DNA from: Fluviicoccus sp.
GTDB taxonomy: Bacteria > Pseudomonadota > Gammaproteobacteria > Pseudomonadales > Moraxellaceae
Direction: 5' to 3'
NCBI RefSeq assembly: GCF_030646115.1
Contig: NZ_JAUSMX010000027.1
Coordinates: forward strand, 62,001-126,000
DNA: 64,000 nucleotides
This document shows positions 1 to 9,314 of this stretch, piece after piece. Made by a program: the position numbers and the translations under genes. The notes under the pieces are model-generated. The model worked only from the letters and a program-made list of their open reading frames with translations. It did not search any database and was not told where the DNA came from. How positions within the stretch are numbered: position 1 is the stretch's first letter; each line of letters begins with the position of its first letter.

Positions 1-714
1 TTCATCCGCTCTGTGCGGCAGTTCGAGGATCAGGTGGATGATCCGGTATTGCAGGATGAACTGAAACGGTTTGTGGCGCAGGAGGCCATCCACTCCCGTC
101 AGCATCAGCAATACAACGAGCAACTGGTGAAGGATGGTTTCGAGATTGCCGGAATAGAAGCGTATGTCCGCCACCTGCTGGACGAGGTCTGGGAGCAGTC
201 CACGCCGCTGGAGCGGCTGGCCTGCACCATTGCGCTGGAACACCTGACCCATGTCATGGCCGACTGCATCGTGGGCAACCGGGAGCGCCTGCGCGACTGG
301 GACCCGGAATTCCGCGCATTCTGGTTATGGCATGCAGCGGAAGAGATTGAACACAAGGCGGTCTGTTATGACCTGTTTACCCGTCTGGGCGGCACTTACC
401 GGATGCGCAGCCGGGCCTTGCTGACGATGAGCCGCCGCATGATGGCCGTCTTCTGGCACGGGCAACAGGTCTTGCTGGCCCAAGCCTGCGCCATGCGCGG
501 CATCGACGTTCCCTCGTCTGGCCGGGTAGCCCGTTCCAATCTCGACTTCATGCTGGGACGGCCGGACGGTTTGCTGCGCGGGGTGGAGTTGCCGTATCTG
601 GCCTGGTTCCGCCCTAGCTATCACCCCTGGAAGCAGGACAACCGCAAGATGCTGGCGTCCTGGCAGCAGGAGATGCTGCCGTTGAATCATATTTCAGATG
701 TGCCGATGGGCTGA
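1..714 (+). CDS. PF10118-type metal-dependent hydrolase, 5' partial
   Basis: The reading frame is open to the left edge, so the N-terminus is missing. The visible 237 or so residues are rich in His and Glu: an early EAIHSRQHQQYN stretch, HLTHVMAD, and WHAAEEIEHKAVCYD. This E/H-rich helical pattern (EAIH and EEIEH, about 70 residues apart) is typical of the predicted metal-dependent hydrolase family PF10118, whose ferritin-like di-metal site is inferred. The substrate is unknown; relatives often sit near fatty-acid or hydrocarbon genes, and an acyl-CoA synthetase lies just downstream on the other strand. It is followed after 2 nt by a small unknown ORF, probably co-transcribed. The internal GTG at 13 is unlikely to be the true start. 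Confidence 0.75.
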   Translation, partial: FIRSVRQFEDQVDDPVLQDELKRFVAQEAIHSRQHQQYNEQLVKDGFEIAGIEAYVRHLLDEVWEQSTPLERLACTIALEHLTHVMADCIVGNRERLRDWDPEFRAFWLWHAAEEIEHKAVCYDLFTRLGGTYRMRSRALLTMSRRMMAVFWHGQQVLLAQACAMRGIDVPSSGRVARSNLDFMLGRPDGLLRGVELPYLAWFRPSYHPWKQDNRKMLASWQQEMLPLNHISDVPMG

Positions 715-716
715 GG

Positions 717-986
717 ATGGACATCATGAATCAGGTCAACACACTGAAGCAGATGTTCGTTCCCGCTCTGGTGGTGCAGCTGGAACAGGCGGAGTGGCGC
801 AAATGCGCGCCACTGACGGAGGCGGAGGTGCTGCGATTACGGGATCAGGCCATCCGCTTCCCGGTGCCGGCCTCGCTGGTGGGCAGCTTGGAGGCCTGTC
901 GGGGGTTCAGGGATTTGTCGCCCGGCAGTATCTGGGAGGAGTGGCAGGAGAGACGGTATTCGCTCCTGCTCCAACACCCTGCCTGA
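717..986 (+). CDS. Small hypothetical protein (89 aa) co-transcribed with the hydrolase
   Basis: An 89-residue ORF begins two bases after the stop of the upstream hydrolase, with an ATG at 717 and a second ATG at 726; GAGG/AGGA sequence in the hydrolase stop region could serve as the ribosome site. The protein is soluble-looking, with a Trp/Glu-rich end (SIWEEWQERRYSLLL), and no signal peptide or membrane segment is evident. I do not recognise a family. The tight spacing is the main argument that it is a real gene. Confidence 0.5.
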   Translation: MDIMNQVNTLKQMFVPALVVQLEQAEWRKCAPLTEAEVLRLRDQAIRFPVPASLVGSLEACRGFRDLSPGSIWEEWQERRYSLLLQHPA

Positions 987-1041
987 ACACGAAATGATCC
1001 CGCAGGCCGTTGGTTAATTGCCGTGGGGCATACTCTGCCCC

Positions 1042-2688
1042 TCACACATCAATCGCCGTCGCCGACCCCGCCTTCTTCCGCAACTCAAATTTCTGGATCT
1101 TCCCGGTGGACGTCTTCGGCAACTCCTCAAACACCACCGCGCGCGGCAGCTTGAACCCCGCCAGATGCTTGCGGCAATGCTCCACGATCTCCGCCGCCGT
1201 CACGCTCGCCCCCACCTTCAACTCAATGAACGCACACGGCGTCTCCCCCCACTTCGGATCGGGCCGCGCCACCACCGCCGCCGCCATCACCGCCGGATGC
1301 CGGTACAGCACATCCTCAATCTCGATCGAGGAAATGTTCTCGCCGCCGGAAATGATGATGTCCTTGTTGCGGTCCTTGATCTTCACATAACCGTCCGGCT
1401 GCAACACCGCCAGATCGCCACTGTGGAACCAGCCGCCCGCAAAGGCCGCTTCGGTCGCCGAGGGATTCTTCAGATAACCCTTCATGGTGATATTGCCGCG
1501 GAACATCACCTCGCCCATGGTCTCGCCGTCGGCGGGAACGGGCTGCATGGTCTCGGAATCCAGCACCGTCATGCCCTGCTGCAGGTGGTAATGCACGCCC
1601 TGACGCGCGTTCAGGCGGGCACGTTCGCCCACGTCCAGTTTGTCCCATTCGGCGTGCTTCACACACACTGCCGCCGGTCCGTAGACCTCGGTCAGGCCAT
1701 AGGTATGGGTAATCTCGAAACCCATCTGCTCCATGCCCTCGATCATCGCGGCGGGCGGCGCAGCCCCGGCCACCATCGCCTTCACCAGCCAGCTGATGTC
1801 CTGCTTCATCGCCGCCGGACTGTTCACCAGCAGGTTGTGCACAATCGGCGCGCCGCAGTAATGCGTCACCTTCTCGGCGCGGATCAGGTCGAAAATGGTT
1901 TGCGGGTCCACCTTGCGCAGGCAGACATTAACCCCGGCGCGGGCAGCCAGCGTCCACGGGAAGCACCAGCCGTTGCAGTGGAACAGCGGCAGCGTCCACA
2001 GGTAGACGGCGTGCTTGGGCATGTCCCATTCCAGGATGTTGGAAATGGCGTTCATCGCCGCGCCGCGATGGTGATAGACCACGCCCTTGGGATTGCCGGT
2101 GGTGCCGGAAGTGTAGTTGAGGCTGATGGCGTCCCACTCGTCAGCGGGGTGCAGCCATTCGAAATCGGGGTTGCCCTGCAGCAGGAATTCCTCGTAGTCG
2201 AGGCTGCCGATGCGTTCACCCGCACCGGTGTACAGCGGATCATCGACATCGATCACCAGCATCGGATGCTGGCGCTCACGCGGGGCCACGGCCTGTTTCA
2301 TGATGGCGCTGAATTCACGGTCAACAATCACCGCCTTGGCTTCGCCGTGGTCCAGCATGAAGGCGATGGTTTCAGCATCGAGGCGGGTGTTGAGCGTGTT
2401 CAGGATCGCACCGGTCATCGGCACGCCGAAGTGCGCCTCCACCATGGCGGGAATATTGGGCAGCATCACCGCCACCGTGTCGCCCTTGCCGATGCCGTGC
2501 TTCGCCAGCGCCGAGGCCAGGCGCAGGCAGCGGGTATAGGTTTCGGACCAGGTGCGGCGGACGTCACCGTGCACCACCGCCAATTGATCCGGATAGACCG
2601 CCGCCGCACGCTGGATGTAGGACAGCGGCGTCATGGCGCTGTGGTTTGCGGGGTTGCGGGGCAGGTCGCGTTCGTAGATGTTGGCCAT
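1042..2688 (-). CDS. AMP-binding acyl-CoA synthetase
   Basis: A 548-residue adenylate-forming enzyme that would activate a fatty or other organic acid to acyl-AMP and then acyl-CoA in the cytoplasm. Visible motifs are the P-loop YTSGTTGNPKG (about 192-202), YGLTEVYGP, the hinge region GGWFHSGDLA, KDRNKDIIISGGENIS, and the C-terminal catalytic lysine in PKTSTGKIQKFELR. Length and motif order match the medium/long-chain acyl-CoA synthetase group (AAE-like) rather than acetyl-CoA synthetase, which is about 100 residues longer. The ATG at 2688 is preceded by a GGAGAAAAAGACC ribosome site. It stands alone on its strand; the nearest gene downstream is the PF10118 locus in convergent orientation. 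Substrate specificity cannot be read from sequence. Confidence 0.88.
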   Translation of the reverse strand: MANIYERDLPRNPANHSAMTPLSYIQRAAAVYPDQLAVVHGDVRRTWSETYTRCLRLASALAKHGIGKGDTVAVMLPNIPAMVEAHFGVPMTGAILNTLNTRLDAETIAFMLDHGEAKAVIVDREFSAIMKQAVAPRERQHPMLVIDVDDPLYTGAGERIGSLDYEEFLLQGNPDFEWLHPADEWDAISLNYTSGTTGNPKGVVYHHRGAAMNAISNILEWDMPKHAVYLWTLPLFHCNGWCFPWTLAARAGVNVCLRKVDPQTIFDLIRAEKVTHYCGAPIVHNLLVNSPAAMKQDISWLVKAMVAGAAPPAAMIEGMEQMGFEITHTYGLTEVYGPAAVCVKHAEWDKLDVGERARLNARQGVHYHLQQGMTVLDSETMQPVPADGETMGEVMFRGNITMKGYLKNPSATEAAFAGGWFHSGDLAVLQPDGYVKIKDRNKDIIISGGENISSIEIEDVLYRHPAVMAAAVVARPDPKWGETPCAFIELKVGASVTAAEIVEHCRKHLAGFKLPRAVVFEELPKTSTGKIQKFELRKKAGSATAIDV

Positions 2689-2776
2689 GGTCTTTTTCTC
2701 CGTGGAATTATTATGGGTTTGTTAGGGGATATGGTTTAGCAGAGTTGGTGTCAGGATGCTACGGGCGGTAATGATT

Positions 2777-2896
2777 GCCCCCTTGGAAAGGGGGCCGTCG
2801 CGAAGCGGCGGGGGGTTTTACCTCCCCCGACCCGCTGGCGTGTCTGGCGGGAGCAAAACCCCCACCGCGTTGCGGTTGCCCCCTTTCCAAGGGGGC
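2777..2896. repeat. 120-bp inverted-repeat intergenic element
   Basis: Two 19-base arms at 2777-2795 and 2878-2896 (each GCCCCCTT-like reading into AAGGGGGC) are near-perfect reverse complements, and the inside also contains complementary G- and C-runs (GGGGGTTTTACC at about 2811 against GCAAAACCCCC). The element fills the gap between the acyl-CoA synthetase and actP. Such short G/C-rich inverted repeats are usually multicopy REP/MITE-like elements, which is inference here because only one copy lies in the window. Confidence 0.6.
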
Positions 2897-2908
2897 GGGG
2901 TCAACGCC

Positions 2909-4609
2909 TCAATGCTTGTGCGCCCCATCCGCCCCAATCCCCGTCATCGACCGGATGAACTGGGCATCGAACAGATCGCGTTCCTTCTGGGCGCGGGCAC
3001 TGTTGTCGGTGATGGAGAAGAACCAGCAGCAGAAGAAGGACAGCATCATCGAGAACATGGCCGGATTCTGGTAGGGAATCGGGGCCTCGTCGCCGAAGTG
3101 GAAGGTTTCCACCCACACCGCCTTGGTCAGGCAGATCAGCAACACCGAGGACACCATGCCCAGCACACCGCCGGCCACCGCGCCGCGCGTGGTCAGCTTG
3201 CTCCAGAACATCGACATGATCAGCACCGGGAAGTTGGCGGAGGCGGCGACGGCGAAGGCCAGGCCGACCATGAACGCCACGTTCTGCTTCTCGAAGATGA
3301 TGCCCAGCAGCATGGCGAACACGGCCAGACCGATGGTGGCGTAGCGCGAGACCTTCATTTCCATCTTTTCGGTGCTGCGGCCGTGGGCGATGACGTTGGC
3401 GTACAGGTCATGCGACAGGGCGGACGCGCCGGAGAGGGTCAGACCGGCAACCACCGCCAGGATGGTGGCGAAGGCGACGGCGGAGATGAAGCCGAGGAAC
3501 AAATCACCGCCCAGCGCATGCGACAGGTGCACCGCCGCCATGTTGCCGCCTCCGCGCAGTTCCAGCTTGCCGGTCACGGCCATCTTGGCGGCGTCCAGGT
3601 ATTGCGGGTTCTGGGCGACAAACAGGATGGCGCCGAAGCCGATGATGAAGGTGAGCATGTAGAAGTAGCCGATGAAGCCGGTGGCCACGAAGACCGACTT
3701 GCGGGCTTCCTTGGCGTTGTTGACAGTGAAGAAACGCATCAGGATATGCGGCAGGCCGGCGGTGCCGAACATCAGCGCCAGACCCAGCGAAATGGCGTCA
3801 ATCGGGCTCTTGAACAGCGTACCCGGACCCATGATCTTCAAGCCATCGGTCTTGTTGACTTCGCCATAGACGCGCACCGCTTCGCCAAACATCTTGTCAA
3901 AGCTGAAATCGAACTGGTACAGCACCATTAGCGCCATGAAGGTCGCACCGCCCAGCAGCATCACCGCCTTGATGATCTGCACCCAGGTGGTGGCCAGCAT
4001 GCCGCCGAACATCACATAGGCCATCATCAGCACACCCACAATCACCACCGCGGTGTTGTAGCTGAGACCGAACAGCAGCTTGATCAACTGCCCTGCCCCG
4101 ACCATTTGCGCAATCAGGTAGAAGGACACCACCACCAGCGTGTTGATGGCGGCCATGGTGCGCACCGGCTTACGCGCCAGGCGGAACGAAGCGACATCCG
4201 CGAAGGTGTATTTGCCCAGGTTGCGCAGGCGTTCGGCAATCAGGAACAGCATGATCGGCCAACCGACCAGCCAACCGATGGAGTACAGCAGGCCGTCATA
4301 ACCCTTGCTGAACACCATCGCGGAAATACCGAGGAAGGACGCCGCCGACATGAAGTCACCGGCAATGGCCAGGCCGTTCTTGAAGCCGGAAATGCCGCCG
4401 CCCGCCGTGTAGAAATCGGAGGTGGACTTGGTGAGGCCCGCCGCCCACTTGGTGATGCCCAGCGTCAGGCCCACAAAGATGACGAACATGGCGATGGCGG
4501 TCCAGTTGGTGGCCTGCTGCACGGTCTGGCCGAGGTCGCCGCCCGCCGCCAGAGCGGAGCCGCTGAGGAAGGTCAGGAGCAAAGTGCCCCATTTCAGCAT
4601 CGGGTTCAT
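2909..4609 (-). CDS. actP: Cation/acetate symporter ActP
   Basis: A 566-residue sodium:solute symporter with a cleavable-looking N-terminal segment ([15 protein letters not shown]) followed by about 13 hydrophobic helices. Core motifs such as [31 protein letters not shown] and [15 protein letters not shown] are those of ActP, which imports acetate and related short monocarboxylates with a cation across the inner membrane. The ATG at 4609 was chosen because it overlaps the stop of the upstream DUF485 gene (ATGA), the usual yjcH-actP arrangement; the frame is open further upstream but that part is antisense-like sequence. The C-terminus ends with the usual cytoplasmic tail ([18 protein letters not shown]). 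It follows the acs-yjcH-actP logic, although no acs is adjacent. Confidence 0.93.
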   Translation of the reverse strand: MNPMLKWGTLLLTFLSGSALAAGGDLGQTVQQATNWTAIAMFVIFVGLTLGITKWAAGLTKSTSDFYTAGGGISGFKNGLAIAGDFMSAASFLGISAMVFSKGYDGLLYSIGWLVGWPIMLFLIAERLRNLGKYTFADVASFRLARKPVRTMAAINTLVVVSFYLIAQMVGAGQLIKLLFGLSYNTAVVIVGVLMMAYVMFGGMLATTWVQIIKAVMLLGGATFMALMVLYQFDFSFDKMFGEAVRVYGEVNKTDGLKIMGPGTLFKSPIDAISLGLALMFGTAGLPHILMRFFTVNNAKEARKSVFVATGFIGYFYMLTFIIGFGAILFVAQNPQYLDAAKMAVTGKLELRGGGNMAAVHLSHALGGDLFLGFISAVAFATILAVVAGLTLSGASALSHDLYANVIAHGRSTEKMEMKVSRYATIGLAVFAMLLGIIFEKQNVAFMVGLAFAVAASANFPVLIMSMFWSKLTTRGAVAGGVLGMVSSVLLICLTKAVWVETFHFGDEAPIPYQNPAMFSMMLSFFCCWFFSITDNSARAQKERDLFDAQFIRSMTGIGADGAHKH

Positions 4610-4914
4610 AGTTGCACCTCGTCGCGCAGCAGCTTGTTGAGGGCGTCCAGCTTGCCGTTGGCGCGCCAGACATAGATGCCGCACAGGATGAAGGCGCTGA
4701 GGATGACGAAGATACCCATCGGGATACCGACGGTGGTGACGCCGCCGGACAGGGACTGGTGCAGCCACTCAGGCTCGAAGGTCACCAGCAGGATGTAGCC
4801 GAAGTAGATCACCCACATCAGGGTGGCCAGCGTCCAGCTGAGGACGCGTTTCTTGTGCACCAGTTCCTTGAAGTGCGGGTGGTCGAGGATGTCCTGTATC
4901 TGGTTTGGTTTCAT
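4606..4914 (-). CDS. yjcH: DUF485 inner-membrane protein (YjcH-like)
   Basis: A 102-residue protein with two hydrophobic helices ([18 protein letters not shown] and [22 protein letters not shown]) and a polar C-terminus, matching the DUF485 family that is almost always encoded directly upstream of actP. The start at 4914 ([10 protein letters not shown]) has a GAAGAACAGACC leader; a longer in-frame start upstream has no support. It overlaps actP by 4 bp, so translational coupling is likely. The family is thought to assist or modulate acetate permease but its exact role is not established. Confidence 0.88.
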   Translation of the reverse strand: MKPNQIQDILDHPHFKELVHKKRVLSWTLATLMWVIYFGYILLVTFEPEWLHQSLSGGVTTVGIPMGIFVILSAFILCGIYVWRANGKLDALNKLLRDEVQL

Positions 4915-5172
4915 GGTCTGTTCTTCTAGTTGTGGCCAGCCAGCCGGTAAGGGATAACGTCGCACTTGCCGGCGACGCGGGGTCTTCTGATGATTGAAAA
5001 CTAGCAGGCGGGGAAGGGTTTGGCTTTTAGACCTTAGTCGAGAGAGGATGAGCGGCGGGTATCATCACTATCGGAGGAGGCATGGATCACTGTGCCCGGG
5101 GCAACAGGGGATAGCCTCAGGGATGAGGCCATACGACGTTGTGGTTGGAAGGAAGGGGTTCAACCCCCAGCC
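4915..5172. other. Intergenic region between cbpM and the yjcH-actP operon
   Basis: About 260 bases without a convincing gene. The part nearest 4915 should hold the promoter of yjcH-actP, and the part nearest 5172 the 3' end of the cbpAM transcript. I see no clear operator. A short GGGGTT/AACCCC inverted repeat lies around 5156-5168. Confidence 0.5.
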
Positions 5173-5493
5173 TCACTGAAGTCCCGACTGCCGCAGCCGG
5201 GACTTCAGCACCTCAATCTCTTCCAGCAAATCCAGCACCAGCGCCACCCCGGCCGCATTCAGTTCCAGATCAACCGTCAGGCGCAGCGCTGTCCGCGCCC
5301 GCCTCAGGTTCGAGCCCTCAAAACGCCAGCCCTGCGGATCATCACCCATGGCGGTCAGAATGCCTTCGTCCACCAGTTCCACCAGCTGCCCGAAATCGGC
5401 GCGACAGGCCTGGCAAAGTTCAACCAGCGTAAAGCGGATTTCTTCTTCCACAATCACACCCTGCAACATGGTCTGGCTGGGATAATTCATCAT
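5173..5493 (-). CDS. cbpM: Chaperone modulator CbpM
   Basis: A 106-residue MerR-like helical protein (EEEIRFTLVELCQACRADFGQLVELVDEGILTA) of the CbpM family, which binds the J-domain of CbpA and inhibits its DnaJ-like co-chaperone activity. The ATG at 5493 overlaps the cbpA stop codon (ATGA), the classic cbpA-cbpM operon. Its last eleven codons form an 11-bp stem with the sequence 5198-5208 pairing to 5176-5186, so the end of the gene doubles as a hairpin. Family and context agree well. Confidence 0.9.
   Translation of the reverse strand: MMNYPSQTMLQGVIVEEEIRFTLVELCQACRADFGQLVELVDEGILTAMGDDPQGWRFEGSNLRRARTALRLTVDLELNAAGVALVLDLLEEIEVLKSRLRQSGLQ
5176..5208 (-). terminator. Hairpin embedded in the cbpM 3' end
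   Basis: CTGAAGTCCCG (5176-5186) pairs perfectly with CGGGACTTCAG (5198-5208) around an 11-base loop. The stem lies inside the last codons of cbpM and stops one base before the stop codon at 5173-5175. There is no U-run directly after it, so it may be a transcript-end stabilising stem rather than an intrinsic terminator. Confidence 0.5.
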
Positions 5494-6413
5494 GATGGCT
5501 CCAGGGCAAGGCGGGGGTTGAAGTCGGGAAAGGCCGCCGCCAAGAGGCGCCAGGCTTCGCGGGCAGGTTCCGAATCCGCAGACGGCAGCACAATCGACAA
5601 CACCGCGTACAGGTCGCCCGCCGGAACACCGGGCAAGCCCAGACCCTTCAGGCGCAGCTTCCGGGTTGCAGACATCCCGGACGGAACGGTCAGCCGGATT
5701 ACCCGGCCCGCCGGGGTGGGAATGGTGATCCCGGCGCCCAGCGCCGCTTCCCAGGGAGCCACCGGCACATCCAGATAGACATCAGCCTCCTCAAGGCGAA
5801 AACGGGGATGCGGGGCAAAACCTATTTCCAGATACAGGTCACCAGCCGGGCTGCCGTTGACACCCGGCGAGCCTTGGCCGGACAGGCGTAAATGCTGCCC
5901 CGCGCGAATGCCCTTGGGGATGTTCACCTCCAGCTGCCGGTCCTGCATGCGCAGCTGTCCTTGAGCGTCCAGACGCGGCACCCGCAGGGAAACGGTGCGG
6001 TGCGCGCCCAGAAAGGCATCCTGCAAGGCAATCATGATCTTGGCATGATGATCGTCGCCCGGCCGCGTGCGGGCCGATTCCGCCGCATGCCGCCCGAACA
6101 GCGACTCAAAAAAATCACTGTGCCCGGACTCGCCGCGACCGCTGAATTCAAAGCCGCTGTCCCAGCCGGGGGCGGCCTTGAAGCCGCCGCCCTGACGTTG
6201 CTGCAGCACCACATCATCATACGCCGCGCGTTTTTCGGGGTTCTTCAGCACCTCATAGGCCTCGACCAGCTCCTTGAATTTGGCTTCGGCGTCCGGCTCC
6301 CGGCTCACGTCCGGGTGATACTTGCGCGCCAGCTTGCGATAGGCGCGCTTGACCGCTTCCGCCGTGGCCGCCGACTCCACGCCCAGTGTTGCGTAGTAAT
6401 CCTTGAACTCCAT
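5490..6413 (-). CDS. cbpA: DnaJ-like curved-DNA-binding co-chaperone CbpA
   Basis: A 307-residue type II DnaJ protein. Residues 1-70 are a J-domain with the HPD tripeptide (KLARKYHPDVSREPD) that stimulates DnaK ATPase, followed by a Gly/Phe-rich linker and the two C-terminal substrate-binding beta domains (GDLYLEIGFAPHPRFRLEEADVYLDVPVAPWEAALGA). There is no zinc finger, which separates it from DnaJ. It is translationally coupled to cbpM. The start ATG at 6413 is preceded by a GGGAACCTTC leader with only a modest ribosome site. CbpA in other bacteria is a stress/stationary-phase co-chaperone that also binds curved DNA. Confidence 0.93.
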   Translation of the reverse strand: MEFKDYYATLGVESAATAEAVKRAYRKLARKYHPDVSREPDAEAKFKELVEAYEVLKNPEKRAAYDDVVLQQRQGGGFKAAPGWDSGFEFSGRGESGHSDFFESLFGRHAAESARTRPGDDHHAKIMIALQDAFLGAHRTVSLRVPRLDAQGQLRMQDRQLEVNIPKGIRAGQHLRLSGQGSPGVNGSPAGDLYLEIGFAPHPRFRLEEADVYLDVPVAPWEAALGAGITIPTPAGRVIRLTVPSGMSATRKLRLKGLGLPGVPAGDLYAVLSIVLPSADSEPAREAWRLLAAAFPDFNPRLALEPS

Positions 6414-6589
6414 GAAGGTTCCCGGTCCAGACCCATTGATGACGGGATGATGATGGATTCTGCGGCCGCCCTCTGTTCTTTACCGCACGGAATATCCACG
6501 GCCGCCCCTTCAGCGATGCAATCGGGTCACAAGCCGGTCCCGGAACGGGGTATCATCACTCTTTAATAACCCGTATCAGGAACAAATCC

Positions 6590-6763
6590 GTGATCAAGCC
6601 AAACTATTCGTTTGAAAAACGCCAGCGGGAACTGGCCAAGAAGAAAAAGAAAGCGGAAAAGGAAAGCCGTAAAAGCGTCGGTGATGAAGCCCCCGCTGAA
6701 AACCCGGAACCGGCCGTGACGCCGGATGCCGCAGAAGCCCCTGAGGCCCCTGAACAGCCCTGA
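6590..6763 (+). CDS. Short conserved Lys-rich protein (57 aa)
   Basis: A GTG at 6590 with an AGGAA ribosome site seven bases upstream opens a 57-codon frame ending at 6763. The N-terminal half starts MIKPNYSFEKRQRELAKKKK and continues with more Lys/Glu; the C-terminal half is Pro/Ala/Glu-rich. Short proteins starting NYSFEKRQREL(A/L)KK followed by a lysine run are, to my knowledge, widespread unnamed proteins in proteobacteria. It is highly basic then acidic, probably disordered, and of unknown function; the RNA- or ribosome-binding flavour of such tails is speculation. It lies upstream of the histidine kinase on the same strand with a 115-nt gap. Confidence 0.7.
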   Translation: MIKPNYSFEKRQRELAKKKKKAEKESRKSVGDEAPAENPEPAVTPDAAEAPEAPEQP

Positions 6764-6878
6764 AACCCGGCTGACCGGCGGCCCTCCCTGGCCGCCGGCA
6801 ACACCCGATCTCCGGTAATTGCCCCTTGCTCCCCCTTCTGTCAGACTGGCCGAAAGAACAAGAACCCGGAGGATTCGG

Positions 6879-8711
6879 ATGCCTCGCAACCTGCCCCCAG
6901 CCCCCGAACCGACCGACGTCCCCCTGACCGCCCAAGACTTTGCGGACAGCGAACAACGGCGGCGTTATGACTATTTGCTCAAGGTCGGCAGCACCGTCAC
7001 GCTGCTGATGGCCGTGATCATGGGACTGTTCGTCCACCCGGTGCTGGGCCTGCTCAACAGCCTCGGCGGCGCGGGCTTGATCGCCTGCCTCCGCTGGGGT
7101 CTGGCCGCCCCCGGCACACACCGCATCTCCACCGGCCTCAACTTCGCCGCCGCCCTGATCTGCCCCGTCATACTCGCCAACGCCTGGCTCACCGGGCAGA
7201 GCCAGTCCTTCATCATGGCCTTCATGCCCACCATTCCGCTGGTGGTGATCCTGATTTGCGGCAAACGGCTGGGGGCGCTCTGGGTGGCCATCACCGCTGC
7301 TGGCGCCATCGGCATGGGCATTACCACCAGCCTGATGCCCGTGCATCCGGTCAATAACCCGTCCACCTTGATCCTGGTACTGATCCAGCTGACACAGATT
7401 GCGGTGTTCTCCACCTACAGCTTTGCCGTCCGCCGCTCCACCGAAATCCACATCGACTCACTCGACCGCGCCTACCATATCCTCAGCACGCAAAAGCAGG
7501 TCATTGAGGAACAGGCCGCCGCCCTGTCACGCAGCCTGGTGTCGGTGCAGGCGGCCAGTCAGGCCAAGTCCGATTTCCTGGCCACCATCAGCCACGAAAT
7601 CCGCACCCCGCTCAGTGGCGTCATCGGCCTCAACAGCCTGCTGCTGGATACCGGGCTGAATGAGGAACAACGCCACTACATCGAGATGTCGCTGGAGTCT
7701 GGCGAAACCCTGCTGCGCCTGATCAACGACTTGCTGGACGTCTCCAAGATTGAAGCCGGACGCCTGGAGCTGGAAAACCTCGTTTTCCGGCCGCGTGACC
7801 TGCTGGCGGAAGTATTGCGGCTGGCGCATGTCCATGCCCGGCAAAAGGGCCTGCGGCTGCGTGACGACATCGAAGTTCCTGAGGCCTTGACGGGCGATGC
7901 CGGCCGACTGCGGCAGATCCTGACCAACCTGCTGAACAATGCCGTAAAATTTACCGCCCAAGGAGAAGTCACGCTGCGCTGCCGGGTCCGGGAATCGCTG
8001 CCGGATCAGGTCTGGTTGCGCTTTGAAGTCACGGACACCGGTATCGGCATTGATGAGCAAACCCAGGCCCGCCTGTTCGAACCCTTTACCCAGGCCGACA
8101 GCTCCACCACCCGCCGCTTTGGCGGCACCGGGCTGGGACTGGCCATCAGCCGTTCGCTGGCTCAGCTGATGGTGGGCGACATCGGCCTGAGCAGTACGCC
8201 GGGTGTCGGCAGCACCTTTTGGGTGGACCTGCCGTTTGAGCGGGCGCAGCCGGGCGTATCCCCGGTCACGCCCCACACCGAAAAGCCGGCGGTCGGGGAG
8301 AATACCCATTCAGGACAACCACTGGTGTTGCTGGTGGAAGACCATGCCGTCAATCAGTTCATCACGTTGCACATGTTGCAGCAGTTGGGCTGCCGGGTGG
8401 AAACCGCCGAGAACGGCCAGACGGCGGTGGACGCCATCCGCCATCAGGCCTACGACCTGGTATTCATGGATTGCCACATGCCGGTGATGGACGGGCTGAC
8501 CGCCACCCGGGCCATTCGCGCCGGGGAAGCGCCCGGACGGCGCCTGCCGATCGTGGCGCTGACGGCGCAGGCCATCAGCGGCGACCGCGAACTCTGCCTG
8601 GAGGCGGGCATGGATGACTATCTGGCAAAACCGGTGATGATGGAGGAATTGCAGCAGATACTGCAGCAGTGGGTCCCAACCCTTAACCCGCCTTCCGGAA
8701 CGTCAGGTTAA
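6879..8711 (+). CDS. Hybrid sensor histidine kinase/response regulator
   Basis: A 610-residue inner-membrane sensor. The N-terminal 170 or so residues hold about six hydrophobic helices ([39 protein letters not shown]) with no periplasmic domain of size, so it probably senses within the membrane. The HisKA H-box [15 protein letters not shown] places the phospho-histidine at about residue 239; a HATPase domain follows with DTGIGIDE and [12 protein letters not shown]. The C-terminal receiver has its phospho-acceptor Asp at about 531 ([12 protein letters not shown]) and a conserved KP lysine. I chose the ATG at 6879 because of the GGAGG six bases upstream; a TTG 60 nt earlier is in frame. No partner regulator is adjacent. 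Its 3' end overlaps the convergent alkB gene by 29 bp. Confidence 0.9.
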   Translation: MPRNLPPAPEPTDVPLTAQDFADSEQRRRYDYLLKVGSTVTLLMAVIMGLFVHPVLGLLNSLGGAGLIACLRWGLAAPGTHRISTGLNFAAALICPVILANAWLTGQSQSFIMAFMPTIPLVVILICGKRLGALWVAITAAGAIGMGITTSLMPVHPVNNPSTLILVLIQLTQIAVFSTYSFAVRRSTEIHIDSLDRAYHILSTQKQVIEEQAAALSRSLVSVQAASQAKSDFLATISHEIRTPLSGVIGLNSLLLDTGLNEEQRHYIEMSLESGETLLRLINDLLDVSKIEAGRLELENLVFRPRDLLAEVLRLAHVHARQKGLRLRDDIEVPEALTGDAGRLRQILTNLLNNAVKFTAQGEVTLRCRVRESLPDQVWLRFEVTDTGIGIDEQTQARLFEPFTQADSSTTRRFGGTGLGLAISRSLAQLMVGDIGLSSTPGVGSTFWVDLPFERAQPGVSPVTPHTEKPAVGENTHSGQPLVLLVEDHAVNQFITLHMLQQLGCRVETAENGQTAVDAIRHQAYDLVFMDCHMPVMDGLTATRAIRAGEAPGRRLPIVALTAQAISGDRELCLEAGMDDYLAKPVMMEELQQILQQWVPTLNPPSGTSG

Positions 8712-9312
8712 ACCGGAACTCCCCGCACACCGGATGTCTCCCGGCAGGCACCGGCCGCACCGCATGAAACCCCAGCCGCGCCGACTTTCCCCAGACCAGC
8801 ACATCGCCATCTTGCAACAGCAGGTTCCGCCCCGCCCCGGCCGGTTCATCGCCCCACCAGGCAAAGCGTGTCGGCAGGCCCAGCGATACCGAGACGATCG
8901 GCTGCGAAAAATCCCGCTCGCTGTTGTCGGCATGCCGCCCCATGCCCGCGCCCACGGCATAACGGTTCACCAGGCAGACATCGGGTTGAAAATCCGCGTA
9001 TCCGGCCACGGCTGCGGCTTCACGGGCCAGCGACAGCCAAGCGGGCGGGATCACCGGCCAAGGCTTACCGTTCACCGGGTCCTGCGGGCGATAGGCATAG
9101 CCGTTGACGTCACTGGTCCAGCCCAGTTCACCGCAATTAGTCATGGCTGCGGCGACAGGATAACCAGTGTGCGTCATCATGTGGCGGAACGGCGCTTGCG
9201 CGGCCACGGCCTGCAGATCTCCCCACAAGGCTTGCGCCGAGGTGAACTGCGGCAGCAGCCATACATCCGCCGCCACTTCTTCCGGCAAGGACAACAAGGA
9301 ACCCTGACGCAT
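8683..9312 (-). CDS. alkB: Alkylated-DNA repair dioxygenase AlkB
   Basis: A 209-residue Fe(II)/2-oxoglutarate dioxygenase that oxidatively removes 1-methyladenine and 3-methylcytosine from DNA. The iron ligands H127-x-D129 (GRHADNSE) and H183 (GFHAVRP) and the 2-oxoglutarate-binding arginines R200 and R206 ([13 protein letters not shown]) are all present, and the length matches E. coli AlkB. The start at 9312 has GGAGG seven bases upstream. It lies two nt downstream of the Ada-like gene, so the two form an adaptive-response operon. Its 3' end overlaps the convergent histidine kinase gene by 29 bp. Confidence 0.93.
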   Translation of the reverse strand: MRQGSLLSLPEEVAADVWLLPQFTSAQALWGDLQAVAAQAPFRHMMTHTGYPVAAAMTNCGELGWTSDVNGYAYRPQDPVNGKPWPVIPPAWLSLAREAAAVAGYADFQPDVCLVNRYAVGAGMGRHADNSERDFSQPIVSVSLGLPTRFAWWGDEPAGAGRNLLLQDGDVLVWGKSARLGFHAVRPVPAGRHPVCGEFRFNLTFRKAG

Positions 9313-9314
9313 GT

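Noticed and set aside
1018-2739. Long 573-codon open frame antisense to the acyl-CoA synthetase
   Set aside because: His/Arg/Gly-rich nonsense with no family resemblance, fully overlapping a well-supported gene; a GC-rich shadow frame.
2756-3931. 391-codon open frame antisense to actP
   Set aside because: It starts in the inverted-repeat element and reads as low-complexity His/Gln/Gly sequence.
5092-5778. Plus-strand frame across cbpM and the end of cbpA
   Set aside because: Shadow of the cbpA-cbpM operon with no coding signals of its own.
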